Below, piece by piece: positions 27,585-37,590 of a stretch of DNA of 64,000 nucleotides (positions within the stretch are counted from its first letter, which is position 1; each line of letters begins with the position of its first letter). The stretch spans positions 2,852,001 through 2,916,000 of the forward strand of contig NZ_CP083560.1 of assembly GCF_025143825.1 (NCBI RefSeq), read 5' to 3'. Both the position numbers and the translations under genes were made by a program. This DNA is from Sulfitobacter sp. S223 (GTDB lineage: Bacteria; Pseudomonadota; Alphaproteobacteria; Rhodobacterales; Rhodobacteraceae). The notes under the pieces are model-generated. The model did not search any database. It had not been told where the DNA came from and was given only the letters and a program-made list of their open reading frames with translations.

Positions 27585-28700
27585 TTAGAATTCGACAACC
27601 GCACGGATTGATTTGCCCTCGTGCATCAGATCAAAGCCTTCGTTGATTTGGTCCAGCGTCAACTTGTGCGTGATCATCGGGTCGATCTCGATCTTGCCAT
27701 TCATGTACCAGTCTACAATTTTAGGCACGTCTGTGCGCCCTTTGGCGCCGCCAAAGGCGGTGCCGCGCCAGACGCGTCCTGTGACCAGCTGGAACGGACG
27801 GGTGGAAATTTCTGCACCTGCGGGGGCCACGCCAATAATGATGCTTTCGCCCCACCCCTTGTGTGCAGCTTCAAGTGCTTGGCGCATCACCTTGGTGTTG
27901 CCGGTCGCGTCAAAAGTATAGTCCGCGCCGCCGCCTGTGAGTTCAACCAGATGTTCGACCATGTCACCGTCGATCTTTGTTGGGTTCACGAAATCGGTCA
28001 TACCGAAATAGCGGCCGGTTTCTTCTTTGTCGTCGTTCAGATCAACGCCGACGATCTGGTCCGCCCCCGCCAAACGCAGGCCCTGGATGACATTAAGCCC
28101 GATGCCTCCAAGACCAAACACCACACAGCGCGCGCCAATTTCAACTTTGGCCGTGTTGATCACTGCGCCGATACCCGTTGTGACGCCGCAGCCAATATAG
28201 CAAATTTTGTCAAACGGCGCGTCCTTGCGCACTTTTGCCAGCGCGATTTCTGGCACGACTGTATGATTGGCGAAGGTAGAGCAGCCCATGTAGTGGTGGA
28301 TTGGCGTGCCATCCAGCATGGAAAAACGCGTGGTTCCGTCAGGCAGTTGCCCGCGCCCTTGGGTGATGCGGATCGCCTGACACAGGTTGGTCTTCCCGCT
28401 CAGACAATATTCGCACTCGCGGCATTCAGGCGTGTAAAGCGGGATCACATGATCACCGACTTCCAGCGTGGTCACGCCTTCGCCAACTTCCATAACAACA
28501 CCCGCGCCCTCATGGCCAAGGATACAGGGAAAGATGCCTTCGGGGTCGTCGCCTGAGCGGGTAAATTCGTCTGTGTGACACAGGCCTGTGGCTTTGATTT
28601 CAATCAGAACCTCGCCGCGTTTTGGCCCCTCAAGGTTCACCTCCATGATCTCAAGCGGTTTTCCAGCTTCGACGGCGACGGCAGCACGGGTTTTCATCAT
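27585..28700 (-). CDS. frmA: S-(hydroxymethyl)glutathione dehydrogenase / class III alcohol dehydrogenase
   Basis: 371 residues, full length for class III zinc alcohol dehydrogenase. Catalytic-zinc motif GLCHTDE, GHEGAG, the four structural-zinc cysteines (CRECEYC...C), NAD motif [12 protein letters not shown] and a C-terminal VVEF tail are all present. The enzyme oxidises the glutathione adduct of formaldehyde, and can reduce S-nitrosoglutathione. Here it may serve to clear formaldehyde from methylamine, betaine or DMSP demethylation. ATG-ATG start with AGGAG upstream; the first 27 bases or so of 5' spacer to the next gene are AT-rich. Confidence 0.95.
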   Translation of the reverse strand: MMKTRAAVAVEAGKPLEIMEVNLEGPKRGEVLIEIKATGLCHTDEFTRSGDDPEGIFPCILGHEGAGVVMEVGEGVTTLEVGDHVIPLYTPECRECEYCLSGKTNLCQAIRITQGRGQLPDGTTRFSMLDGTPIHHYMGCSTFANHTVVPEIALAKVRKDAPFDKICYIGCGVTTGIGAVINTAKVEIGARCVVFGLGGIGLNVIQGLRLAGADQIVGVDLNDDKEETGRYFGMTDFVNPTKIDGDMVEHLVELTGGGADYTFDATGNTKVMRQALEAAHKGWGESIIIGVAPAGAEISTRPFQLVTGRVWRGTAFGGAKGRTDVPKIVDWYMNGKIEIDPMITHKLTLDQINEGFDLMHEGKSIRAVVEF

Positions 28701-28763
28701 GGCGTTTTCTCCTGAATTGGTTTCTTCTGAATGGACCTGTGCGGCCTCCTGATGTCAAGTAGA

Positions 28764-29723
28764 TCAGGGGTGCACTGCCCCCTCAAACTTGGCTGTTTTA
28801 TGCTGTCCGGCAAAGATTTCGTCCATGGCGTCAGGCAGCGGTGTCGGCGCAAATTCCGGCAGCAAATCACGCAGAGGTTGGCCATCAATACGGTGCGGCG
28901 TATTCCAAAGATATCGCATCTCGATGACCTCGCGGATCAACGGGTTAAACAGACCGATGACCCGCAATACCGGCCATGGGACACTGCCCTTTTTCAGCGG
29001 CTTACCCACCGCCTCGGCTACCGCCGATTGCAGTTCTGCTCCGGTCAGGCTGTAACCTTCGAAACCAATCTTTGTGAAAGGCGCAAGCGTGTCACGCTTA
29101 TCAGCCAGTAAAGCCATTGCGCGGGCCATATCGGGCAAATAGGCCCATGCATGCACGACATCCATGCGTCCGGGATAGGTGAATTTGCCTTGCTGGACCT
29201 TGTTGGTAATGAAGCTATCGAACCAGTTTCCGGTTTTCGCCGCCTCGATAAAATCGCCCCCGCGCAAAATGATGGTGCGCAAACCTTGCTTTGCCGCATC
29301 TTCAAATGCGCGCTCCAACTCTACGCGCAACCGGCCCTTGCGGGTGGTGGGCGCGAGAGCATCTGTTTCGCCTAAGATAGGTCGGGCGTTTTCCCCGAAC
29401 GTATAGACGTTGCCGGGGACCATGACTGTGGCACCGCTGGACAGTCCTGCCGCTATCACGTTGGCCGTTTGCACGGGCATGAGTTTCGCCCACTGGTGGT
29501 AGGGCGGATTGACGGCATGCACGATCACATCCGCCCCCCTGGCTGTACGGATCACAGCGGCACGATCCATCACATCACATGCAACAGACGTCATGCGCAG
29601 GTCACTTGAAGCATCACCCTTTCGCGTAGCCGCCCGCACTTCCCATCCTGCATTTGCAAAAGCACGGGCAGCTGCTGCCCCGAAACGGCCATTGGCCCCT
29701 AGGATCAAAACAATTCCAGTCAT
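28764..29723 (-). CDS. NAD(P)-binding epimerase/dehydratase-like protein (atypical SDR)
   Basis: 319 residues with an N-terminal Rossmann motif LGANGRFGAAAARAF, the atypical GxxGxxG pattern of NmrA/epimerase proteins. The later Y-x-x-x-K catalytic pair is not evident, so it may be a binding or reductase protein. It lies head-to-head with a LysR gene (93-base spacer), which probably controls it. Confidence 0.7.
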   Translation of the reverse strand: MTGIVLILGANGRFGAAAARAFANAGWEVRAATRKGDASSDLRMTSVACDVMDRAAVIRTARGADVIVHAVNPPYHQWAKLMPVQTANVIAAGLSSGATVMVPGNVYTFGENARPILGETDALAPTTRKGRLRVELERAFEDAAKQGLRTIILRGGDFIEAAKTGNWFDSFITNKVQQGKFTYPGRMDVVHAWAYLPDMARAMALLADKRDTLAPFTKIGFEGYSLTGAELQSAVAEAVGKPLKKGSVPWPVLRVIGLFNPLIREVIEMRYLWNTPHRIDGQPLRDLLPEFAPTPLPDAMDEIFAGQHKTAKFEGAVHP

Positions 29724-29816
29724 AATGTTCTCCGATTTTCCTGATGTTGACAGGAAGATAATATCAATCCATTTTTGAGCGCATAATTACAAAAATTCAG
29801 ATCATCGCATCCAAAT

Positions 29817-30698
29817 ATGAATACCCCTAATTTGCCATGGCATCTATTGCAGTCTTTCTGCGCAATCAGCGAAGCGGGTTCACTTGCCGCAGCGGCGAAA
29901 GCGTCAGAGAGCAGCCAACCCACCCTGAGCCGTCATCTTGCCCAGCTGGAGGCATTGCTTGGAACACGGCTGTTTTTTCGCACCCCCGCAGGATTAACGC
30001 TGACACCGGAAGGAGCCGCCGTTCAAACCCACGCAGAAGCAATGGCCGAAGCCGCAGCGCAGGTTTCTTTCACTGGCGCGCAAACCCGCGAAATAGGGGG
30101 GACCGTGCGGATCACCGCAAGCCAGATAGCAGCCACGTTCTTGCTGCCCCCCATGCTGGCCCAACTACACGCCGCGCACCCCGCGCTCAGCCTCGAACTG
30201 GTCGCTTCTGACTTGACGGACAACCTGCTACGGCGTGAGGCTGATCTGGCGGTGCGCATGTACCGTCCAACACAGAGCGATCTGATCGCCAAAAAGGTGA
30301 CCGAATTGCCCGTAGGGATTTATGTCGCACGCAGTTATGTCGAACGGCACGGCCTACCGCACGCCCCTGAGGACCTGACCCGACACACGCTTATCGGATA
30401 TGACCGAAGCACGCTAATTCTGGATGGAATGCGGAAGATGGGCCATACCGTTGACCGCAGCTCCTTTGCGTTTCGCTCCGACGATCAGGTGGTGTGCTGG
30501 CGCATGGTAACGGCGGGATTTGGCATCGGCTTCGGGCAGCGCAGCATGGGCGATGCTGATCCTGATTTGATCCCTGTTTTTCCCGAGCTTGACATAGGCG
30601 CTATCCCCGTCTGGATCACAGCGCATCAAGAGTTGCGGATGAGCCCGCGGGTGCGGCTATGCTTTGACCATCTGGCCGCGCAATTCGCAGCGCTATAA
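29817..30698 (+). CDS. LysR-family transcriptional regulator
   Basis: 293 residues: an N-terminal winged helix (LPWHLLQSFCAISEAGSLAA, then SQPTLSRHLAQLEALLG) and a C-terminal LysR substrate-binding domain. Divergent from the epimerase-like gene, the standard arrangement for a LysR target. The AT-rich 93-base spacer between them should hold the binding site. Convergent with the Mrp operon (nine bases between stops). Confidence 0.88.
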   Translation: MNTPNLPWHLLQSFCAISEAGSLAAAAKASESSQPTLSRHLAQLEALLGTRLFFRTPAGLTLTPEGAAVQTHAEAMAEAAAQVSFTGAQTREIGGTVRITASQIAATFLLPPMLAQLHAAHPALSLELVASDLTDNLLRREADLAVRMYRPTQSDLIAKKVTELPVGIYVARSYVERHGLPHAPEDLTRHTLIGYDRSTLILDGMRKMGHTVDRSSFAFRSDDQVVCWRMVTAGFGIGFGQRSMGDADPDLIPVFPELDIGAIPVWITAHQELRMSPRVRLCFDHLAAQFAAL

Positions 30699-30707
30699 GC
30701 GACCCGT

Positions 30708-31103
30708 TCAGCTTCTTGTGCTTTGCTCATCCAGAATGTCATTGTCACTGGCCGGAAGATCAAACGTTGCCCATTGTTCGTCCAAAGGCAGTTCGGGCGG
30801 CATGTCGCAGGAGCTACGGTGCATGTTAACCTTGGCAATGAAATTGGCCGAAATCGGCGCAGTTACGAACAGGAATGCCATGATAAGCAGCTCCTGAATG
30901 GCACCTTCGCCAAATACGCCATTGTAGATGATCGAGGCGAGCAACAGCGCGCCAACGCCGACGGTGCCGACTTTGGTGGGGGCATGCAGGCGGGTCATGC
31001 TGTCATTGAACTTCAACAGGCCAATCGCGCCGACCAGCGTGAAAATCGCGCCAACTACGAGGCAGAAAGTGACGGCATAGGTTGCGATAATTTCGTAGGT
31101 CAT
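30708..31103 (-). CDS. mrpG: Mrp/Pha cation-proton antiporter subunit G
   Basis: 131 residues with three membrane segments and the MnhG/PhaG core (G-x-I-G-L-L-K-F-N-D-S-M-T-R-L-H-A-P-T-K). The C-terminal 30 residues are a hydrophilic extension ending QSTRS. Its ATG overlaps the mrpF stop (ATGA). Last gene of the six-gene operon. Confidence 0.9.
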   Translation of the reverse strand: MTYEIIATYAVTFCLVVGAIFTLVGAIGLLKFNDSMTRLHAPTKVGTVGVGALLLASIIYNGVFGEGAIQELLIMAFLFVTAPISANFIAKVNMHRSSCDMPPELPLDEQWATFDLPASDNDILDEQSTRS

Positions 31104-31387
31104 TCGATGATGTCTCCCCGCAGGACAAAGCGCGCATAGGCCACGGTTGAGACAAATCCGAGCATGGCGATGATCAGGGACGCTTCGAAATAGATGCGCG
31201 TTCCCTGCGCCAAACCCATCAACACAATCAGGCCGATCGCATTCACCACCATGGTATCAAGCGCCAAAATCCGGTCACCGACATCCGGCCCTATGACGAC
31301 ACGAACCATCGCCATCAGCTGACACAGGCCAACCACCACGAATGCGCCGATTAGCGCGTAGTTCATCAGATCAGTTGCAAAGGTCAT
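31100..31387 (-). CDS. mrpF: Mrp/Pha cation-proton antiporter subunit F
   Basis: 95 residues, three membrane segments, with the family signature V-I-G-P-D-V-G-D-R-I-L-A-L-D-T. ATGA overlaps at both ends join it to mrpE and mrpG. Confidence 0.9.
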   Translation of the reverse strand: MTFATDLMNYALIGAFVVVGLCQLMAMVRVVIGPDVGDRILALDTMVVNAIGLIVLMGLAQGTRIYFEASLIIAMLGFVSTVAYARFVLRGDIIE

Positions 31388-31884
31388 ATGAAAATCTCCT
31401 TCAGGCGCGCCTCATAGCGGGTTTTGATCCCGTCACGCTCTGCATCAGGGTCGTCCGTGTGCAATACATGTACCAGCAAATACCGCCCGCTTTGCGATAA
31501 ATCGGCAGACACTGTTCCGGGTGTCAATGTGATGGTACCTGCCAGCAATGTGATTGCTTCGGGCTGGCGCAAATCAAGAGGAATGGTGATCCATGCCGGT
31601 TTCAGCTTCGAATTGGGAACAGTCAACACGATCCAAGCGACCTGAACATTGGCAACCATGATATCCCACAGGACCATGACGCCATAAGAGATCATCTTGC
31701 CCGTGCGAATGCCGCCCGGCCGCTCGGGCCAGAAGGCCGCCGTGATGCGCGGTATGACAATGCCAAGGATCAGCCCGAAGACCGCCATACCAGCGGTAAA
31801 ACTATTCTGCAGCAGTATCCAGACAATCGCGAGCAGTAGCGTCAACAGCGGGTGCGGAAAGAGCCAGTGAAACAGTCTCAACAT
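31384..31884 (-). CDS. mrpE: Mrp/Pha cation-proton antiporter subunit E
   Basis: 166 residues of the MnhE family (N-terminal membrane pair, W-D-I-M-V-A-N-V-Q-V-A block, then the cytosolic T-L-T-P-G-T-V-S-x-D segment). The ATG at 31884 lies one base past the mrpD stop; a start at 31923 would overlap mrpD by 38 bases and gives a poor N-terminus. Confidence 0.88.
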   Translation of the reverse strand: MLRLFHWLFPHPLLTLLLAIVWILLQNSFTAGMAVFGLILGIVIPRITAAFWPERPGGIRTGKMISYGVMVLWDIMVANVQVAWIVLTVPNSKLKPAWITIPLDLRQPEAITLLAGTITLTPGTVSADLSQSGRYLLVHVLHTDDPDAERDGIKTRYEARLKEIFI

Positions 31885-31885
31885 C

Positions 31886-33442
31886 TCAGTGATCCCCTTC
31901 TTTTGTGTCTGCTTTAGCATCACTCAGCTTGCCCGGCGCGTCGAGCACTGTGCGGATGTAGGCCTCAGGATTGACCAGCTGCGCTGCGGTTCTGTTGGTA
32001 TAATCGTACATACGACCGGCAAACACGGTATGCGCAATCAGCAGCGCAAGAAGCCCGCCCACTGCAACAAACGACAGAGCAGATGGTAATGCGCGGCCAA
32101 GCTCGGGCACTGGCGCGCCGTCAGATTGTGCTTTCCAGAACAGAACAGAGCCCGCACGCGCAAACCCGACGATTGTGATCAGGCTGGATACCAACACCAC
32201 CGACCATATCCACACAGCGGCATCGGAGCCAAAGGACGCATTCAGCACCATCAGTTTACCTACAAAGCCCGACAATGGCGGCAGGCCGGCCATGGCAATT
32301 GCGGCCACCATAAACATCCCCGCGATCAGTGCCGCCCCAGCGACAGGGGCATCGGTGATCAGTTCCAGATGTCCACGGCTTTGACGCACCAGATCGACAA
32401 TCAGGAAAAGCGCAGCCGCCGCAAATGTGGAATGCACCATGTAATAAAGCGCCGATGCGATGCTCACTTGTGTGAACAGCGCCACTGCGACCATGACCAT
32501 GCCCATTGAGCTGATCACAGCAAAGGCCACCAGACGGTCCAGCTTTTTCGCGGCCAGCACGCCGACAGCACCCACGGCTAGCGACACCAACGCAGCAGGC
32601 AACAACCATGTATCATGCAAGCCCGCAGTTACTTCCAGATTGACCGGAAAGATCAGCGTGTAGACGCGGATGATCGCGTAGGCGCCCACTTTGGTCATGA
32701 TCGCAAAAAGCGCGGCAACCGGAGGAGGGGCTTCTGCATAAGAACTGGGCAACCAGAAATGCAAAGGCACGATTGCCGCTTTGATTGCGAAGACAAGGAT
32801 CAGTAGGACAGCCGCCACGCGGATGCCAACAGTGCCATCGGCCCCGATCAACTGCACCCGCTCTGCCAGATCAGCCATGTTAAGCGTTCCGGTTTCAGCA
32901 TAAAGCGCGCCAAGCGCGAACAGGAACAGGGTCGATCCAAGCAGGTTGAACAATACATATTGCACCCCTGCACGCAGACGCACATTACCGCCTGAGTGGA
33001 TCATCAAACCATAGGACGCAATCAGCAGCACTTCGAAAAATACGAAGAGGTTGAACAAATCACCGGTCAGAAACGCGCCTGCGATCCCCATAAGCTGGAA
33101 CTGGAACAGCACGTGGAAATGGCGCCCCCGCTCATCCCATTTGGAACCGATGGCATAGAGCAGCACAAAAAGCGCCAGCACCGCCATCAGAAGCACCATC
33201 ATCGTGCTAAGGCGATCGCCAACCAACACGATGCCGAAGGGCGCGGCCCAATCGCTGAGGCGGTACAGCATCACGGTGCCGTCAGATGCCTCAATGGCAA
33301 GGCCAAGCGTGATGGCAATCAGCGCAAGCACACCAGCGACAGAGAACACCCGCTGTATGCCCATATGATACCGAGCAGCAAGGATGATGAACGGAGCAAG
33401 AAGTGCCGGCAGAACAACCGGCATGATCAACCAATGGGTCAT
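31886..33442 (-). CDS. mrpD: Mrp/Pha cation-proton antiporter subunit D
   Basis: 518-residue polytopic protein of the complex I NuoL/M/N-like family (proton_antipo_M). Around 14 membrane segments are visible, with the conserved Glu in F-E-V-L-L and the Lys in F-A-I-K-A-A-I-V-P-L-H-F-W-L. ATGA overlap with mrpC. Confidence 0.92.
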   Translation of the reverse strand: MTHWLIMPVVLPALLAPFIILAARYHMGIQRVFSVAGVLALIAITLGLAIEASDGTVMLYRLSDWAAPFGIVLVGDRLSTMMVLLMAVLALFVLLYAIGSKWDERGRHFHVLFQFQLMGIAGAFLTGDLFNLFVFFEVLLIASYGLMIHSGGNVRLRAGVQYVLFNLLGSTLFLFALGALYAETGTLNMADLAERVQLIGADGTVGIRVAAVLLILVFAIKAAIVPLHFWLPSSYAEAPPPVAALFAIMTKVGAYAIIRVYTLIFPVNLEVTAGLHDTWLLPAALVSLAVGAVGVLAAKKLDRLVAFAVISSMGMVMVAVALFTQVSIASALYYMVHSTFAAAALFLIVDLVRQSRGHLELITDAPVAGAALIAGMFMVAAIAMAGLPPLSGFVGKLMVLNASFGSDAAVWIWSVVLVSSLITIVGFARAGSVLFWKAQSDGAPVPELGRALPSALSFVAVGGLLALLIAHTVFAGRMYDYTNRTAAQLVNPEAYIRTVLDAPGKLSDAKADTKEGDH

Positions 33443-33780
33443 ACTTCGTCCTCCCCGCGGCCAGGCGCGTCATCGACATGGTCATCGTCGGTTCCCAGAT
33501 AGGCCCCCAGCGAAATCATCACCACAACGGCGGTCATCCCGAAAGAAATCACAATCGCAGTCAGCACAAGCGCCTGAGGAAGCGGATCGGTGTAGGTGGT
33601 CGCGTCAGAAAGGATTGGTGGCGCACCAATGGTCAAACGACCTGATGCAAACAGAAACACATTCACCGCGTAAGTCAGCAATGACACACCAAGGATCACG
33701 GGAAAGGTTCGCAAGCGCAAAACCATATAAAGGCCGCCAGCTGTCAGAATGCCGATGGCAGATGCTACAAGAAATTCCAT
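33439..33780 (-). CDS. mrpC: Mrp/Pha cation-proton antiporter subunit C
   Basis: 113 residues, NuoK-like, three membrane segments, with the D-P-L-P-Q-A-L-V-L-T-A-I-V-I motif. Starts one base after the mrpAB stop. The C-terminus is acidic (DDDHVDDAPGRGEDE). Confidence 0.9.
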   Translation of the reverse strand: MEFLVASAIGILTAGGLYMVLRLRTFPVILGVSLLTYAVNVFLFASGRLTIGAPPILSDATTYTDPLPQALVLTAIVISFGMTAVVVMISLGAYLGTDDDHVDDAPGRGEDEV

Positions 33781-33781
33781 G

Positions 33782-36649
33782 TTATACCCCCTGCCCTTTT
33801 AGCGCGTCGTTTTCGTTTCGCGCAGGGTTGATGTCCATGGCGTAATCGCTGTCCTTTACATGAGCGCGGCGCGCCATCCGGCTAAACCCGTCAAGCGAGA
33901 GCATCACCGCCCCGACCACCGCAAGGAACACGCCCAAGTCAAACAGTGCGGCTGTGGCCAGTTCAAACTTTTCAAACGGCGGGATGCGGACATAGGTGAA
34001 ATCCGAGGTCAGGAACGGTTTCCCGACAAACCACGATCCGATGCCAGTGAGACCGGCAATCAAAACGCCTGCGCCAATGACGCCATGATGCGGATACCGC
34101 TGACGCGCGGTCGCCCAGCTATAACCGCTGGCCATGTATTGCATCACCAGACCGATTGACGCGATCAACCCCGCGATAAAACCGCCGCCCGGCTCATTAT
34201 GGCCGCGCAGGAACACGTAGAAGGCGACCATCATTACAACCGGCATCAGAACCCGTGTCAGCACCACCATCATCATCGGGTGCATGTCTCCGGCAAGCGG
34301 TTTATCCGGTGTACGGTTCAGCAATCGTGCCCGCACGGGACCACCAAGCAACGCTTCGGTCAGCGCATAGATCAGCACCGCAGCGATCCCCAACACGATA
34401 ATTTCGCCAAAGGTATCAAAGCCACGGAAGTCTACGAGTATCACGTTGACCACATTCGTCCCGCCGCCACCCTTGTAGCTGTTTGCAAGGTGGAACTCCG
34501 AAATCGGCGACGTGACGGCATCACGCAGTAGATAGTGATAGCTTAGCGCCATTGCCGCAGCACCTGCGCCAAGCGCAATTGCAGCATCACGTGTGCGGCG
34601 CAAGACCGTGCTTTCGATAGGCGTCTCGTTGGGCAGAAAATTCAGCGCCAGCAGCATCAGGATGGTCGTCACAACTTCTACAGTGATTTGGGTCATCGCA
34701 AGATCAGGCGCCGAGAAGAAGACAAACCCGACAGATACCATCAGCCCGACGATCCCGATCAGAATAAGCGACAGCAGGCGGTTACGATGCATCAACACCA
34801 TACCGGCCACAGCAGCCACCATCATAATCCAACCCGCTATCTCAATCGCGCCCGGGGCTTGAAGCGTTCTTGTGGGAGCGCTGATCGTGCCCGTCGCCCA
34901 CGCATAATAACCAGCGACAACAACAGTCACGGCCATGATGGCACCGTAGCGCGAGAATGCGCCGTTGTGCAGCGGCAGGATCAGGGCTTTGGCGAAGCGA
35001 ACGATGCCCGCGATCACGCCGTCAAAAATTGTTTTCGCTTCTGGTCGCGGCGCAGCATCCCACGCCCTGAGCAGCGGATTAAATAGCGCCAACACGATCA
35101 AACCACCAACCACCGCAGCGATCGACATATAAAGCGCCGGCACCAGCCCGTGCCAGATCTTGAAATGTGCCTCTGGCACTTCGGCAGCCGTGCCCAAGAC
35201 GGCAGAGGTCACGCCCTTGACTGCCGGTTCAGCCAAAAACGGTGCCACACCAATCGCGACAACAAGCACCACCAACAACGCAGGAGGCAGCCACAGGCCC
35301 GCAGGCGGGTCATGCGGTTTGGCCGGATAATCATCCCGCTCAACACCAAGGAAGGTATGCCCGATCAGACGGAAGCAATACGCAGCAGAGAACAAGGACC
35401 CGACAACAGCCAGCGCGGGCACGACCCAGTGATTGCCGCCCAGCACCGTGTGATAGGCTTCCTCAAGCATCATCTCTTTGCTCAAAAAACCGTTAAGCAG
35501 GGGAATACCCGCCATAGAAAGAGCCGCAAGCGTGACGATGCCGAACGTTATCGGCATCAAGTGACGCAGACCACCCAGACGGCGGATGTCGCGCGTGTGT
35601 GTCTCATGGTCCACGATGCCCGCGGACATGAACAGCGCCGCCTTGAATGTCGCGTGGTTAAGAATGTGAAATACCGCTGCCATCGCACCAAAGGCAGTGC
35701 CCGTACCCAGCAGCATGGTAATCAGGCCAAGATGGCTGACTGTCGAAAATGCCAGCAGCGCTTTGAGATCATGTTTGAACAGCGCGATCACAGCGCCCAG
35801 CACCATTGTGATCAGACCTGCCGATGTAACGATCCAGAACCATTCGGGTGTGCCCGACAGCACCGGCCACATACGCGCCATCAGGAAAATTCCGGCTTTC
35901 ACCATCGTGGCGGAGTGCAGGTAGGCTGACACTGGCGTGGGCGCAGCCATCGCATGTGGCAGCCAGAAGTGGAACGGGAACTGCGCGGATTTAGTGAAAC
36001 AGCCCAGCAGGATCAGGATCAGCGCGGGAAGGTAAAGCGGGCTTTGCTGGATCAAATCACGGTTTTGCAGGATCACGCTTAGATCATAGCTGCCTGCGAT
36101 CTGGCCAAGGATCAGCATGCCACCGATCATGGCAAGCCCGCCCATACCGGTCACGGTCAGCGCCATGCGCGCGCCCTGCCGCCCGTCTGGCAAATGCTTC
36201 CAATAGCCGATCAGCAAGAAGGAAGAGAGCGAAGTCAGCTCCCAGAACACGAGCAAGAGCAGGATGTTATCAGACAAGACGATGCCAACCATCGCCCCCT
36301 GAAACAGAAGCAAATAGGTGAAAAATTCACCCATATTGTCCTCACGCGCGAGGTAGAAGCGGGCATATGTTATGATCAGCAGACCAATCCCGAGGATCAG
36401 TGTGGCAAAGAAAAAGCCCAGCGCGTCCAGCATGAGGGTAAAGTTCAGACCCAAGCTCGGAATCCAGTCCATCGTGAACATCACGACATCACCTGCCATA
36501 ACAGCCGGCAAATTCGTCAGCAGACCGATAAAGGCGGCAAGGGAGACGGTAAACGTCACCCCAGCACAGGCCGCACGACCTGCTTGGTTCATCAACCCGG
36601 GCAACAAAGCACCCAGAAACGGCAAGGCAACAATCAAAAGAAGGGACAC
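33782..36649 (-). CDS. mrpA: Mrp/Pha antiporter fused subunits A and B
   Basis: 955 residues joining MrpA (NuoL-like, about 1-790) and MrpB (about 800-930, starting near D-M-H-P-M-M-M-V-V-L-T-R) in one chain, as in rhizobial PhaA. The complex exchanges cytoplasmic Na+ or K+ for protons and is needed for alkali and salt tolerance. GTG at 36649 with GGAG upstream is chosen; the frame runs on to 36706 but without a better start. First gene of mrpABCDEFG. No regulator is adjacent; the 160-base leader holds its promoter. Confidence 0.92.
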   Translation of the reverse strand: MSLLLIVALPFLGALLPGLMNQAGRAACAGVTFTVSLAAFIGLLTNLPAVMAGDVVMFTMDWIPSLGLNFTLMLDALGFFFATLILGIGLLIITYARFYLAREDNMGEFFTYLLLFQGAMVGIVLSDNILLLLVFWELTSLSSFLLIGYWKHLPDGRQGARMALTVTGMGGLAMIGGMLILGQIAGSYDLSVILQNRDLIQQSPLYLPALILILLGCFTKSAQFPFHFWLPHAMAAPTPVSAYLHSATMVKAGIFLMARMWPVLSGTPEWFWIVTSAGLITMVLGAVIALFKHDLKALLAFSTVSHLGLITMLLGTGTAFGAMAAVFHILNHATFKAALFMSAGIVDHETHTRDIRRLGGLRHLMPITFGIVTLAALSMAGIPLLNGFLSKEMMLEEAYHTVLGGNHWVVPALAVVGSLFSAAYCFRLIGHTFLGVERDDYPAKPHDPPAGLWLPPALLVVLVVAIGVAPFLAEPAVKGVTSAVLGTAAEVPEAHFKIWHGLVPALYMSIAAVVGGLIVLALFNPLLRAWDAAPRPEAKTIFDGVIAGIVRFAKALILPLHNGAFSRYGAIMAVTVVVAGYYAWATGTISAPTRTLQAPGAIEIAGWIMMVAAVAGMVLMHRNRLLSLILIGIVGLMVSVGFVFFSAPDLAMTQITVEVVTTILMLLALNFLPNETPIESTVLRRTRDAAIALGAGAAAMALSYHYLLRDAVTSPISEFHLANSYKGGGGTNVVNVILVDFRGFDTFGEIIVLGIAAVLIYALTEALLGGPVRARLLNRTPDKPLAGDMHPMMMVVLTRVLMPVVMMVAFYVFLRGHNEPGGGFIAGLIASIGLVMQYMASGYSWATARQRYPHHGVIGAGVLIAGLTGIGSWFVGKPFLTSDFTYVRIPPFEKFELATAALFDLGVFLAVVGAVMLSLDGFSRMARRAHVKDSDYAMDINPARNENDALKGQGV

Positions 36650-36810
36650 GCGCGCTCCATACTGTTGGGGCCCGGAGATGTTCCCCTCCTGGGCTTGTCG
36701 TCTCACCGCATCACGGAATCGATACGATGAATTCGGGGTAGTCTAGCGGCTACTTAGGGGAGGTGCGAACCGATACCAAGAACCACAGGGTAATTTCTTT
36801 AGGTTTTCTA

Positions 36811-37557
36811 TCAGATACAACGCCCGCCATCCACTTCCATACACACTCCGGTGATCATGCTCGCCTCATCCGAGCATAAGAAACATGCGGCGTTGCCCAT
36901 ATCCTCGGGCGTGGAAAAACGCCCGAGCGGAATGGTGGACAGGAATTTCGCGCGCATCTCAGGGGTGTCTTCGCCAAGAAACGACTTGAGAAGTGGCGTC
37001 TCACCCGCCACCGGGTTCAGCGCGTTGACACGGACCCCGCTTGGCGCAAGCTCCACCGCCATGCCTTTGGTTGCATTGTTCATCCACCCCTTGGAGGCAT
37101 TATACCAGCTCAGATTGGGACGCGGCGAAACGCCCGCTGTGGAGGCAAGGTTCAGGATGTTGCCCTGCCCGCGCTCTTTCATGAGTGGCACGATATGATG
37201 CGCCGTCAGGTAGACAGATTTGCAATTCACCGCGAAAACGCGATCAAAATCTTCTTCGCTAACCTGTTCCATCGGGCTGGGCAAATGGGTGACGCCGGCA
37301 TTGTTCACCAGAATATCGATGTGGCCCCACGCCGTCATCGCTTGCTTTGTCATCGCCTCGACGCTGGCGTTATCGGCGACATTTGCGGTTGACACGATGG
37401 CATGAGCGCCCATTTCCTGCCGCAGGTCTTCGGCCAGCGCGGTATTGAGATCGGCAATCATGACCTGCGCGCCCTCGGACACAAATTTCCGGACGATCCC
37501 GGCACCAAAGCCTGACGCACCGCCTGTCACAATCACTGTTTTACCCTGCAAGCGCAT
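36811..37557 (-). CDS. SDR-family oxidoreductase
   Basis: 248 residues: TGGASGFGAGI at 10-20, NNAG near 90, catalytic Ser (NLAST) and Y-N-A-S-K, and the C-terminal G-V-C-M-E-V-D-G-G-R-C-I typical of FabG-like reductases. The ATG at 37557 has AGGGGAGGGACGAACC upstream. It starts 33 bases after the aldehyde dehydrogenase gene and is probably cotranscribed; together they would oxidise an alcohol via aldehyde to acid. Confidence 0.85.
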   Translation of the reverse strand: MRLQGKTVIVTGGASGFGAGIVRKFVSEGAQVMIADLNTALAEDLRQEMGAHAIVSTANVADNASVEAMTKQAMTAWGHIDILVNNAGVTHLPSPMEQVSEEDFDRVFAVNCKSVYLTAHHIVPLMKERGQGNILNLASTAGVSPRPNLSWYNASKGWMNNATKGMAVELAPSGVRVNALNPVAGETPLLKSFLGEDTPEMRAKFLSTIPLGRFSTPEDMGNAACFLCSDEASMITGVCMEVDGGRCI

Positions 37558-37590
37558 GGTTCGTCCCTCCCCTATTTGTGTCAAAAACTT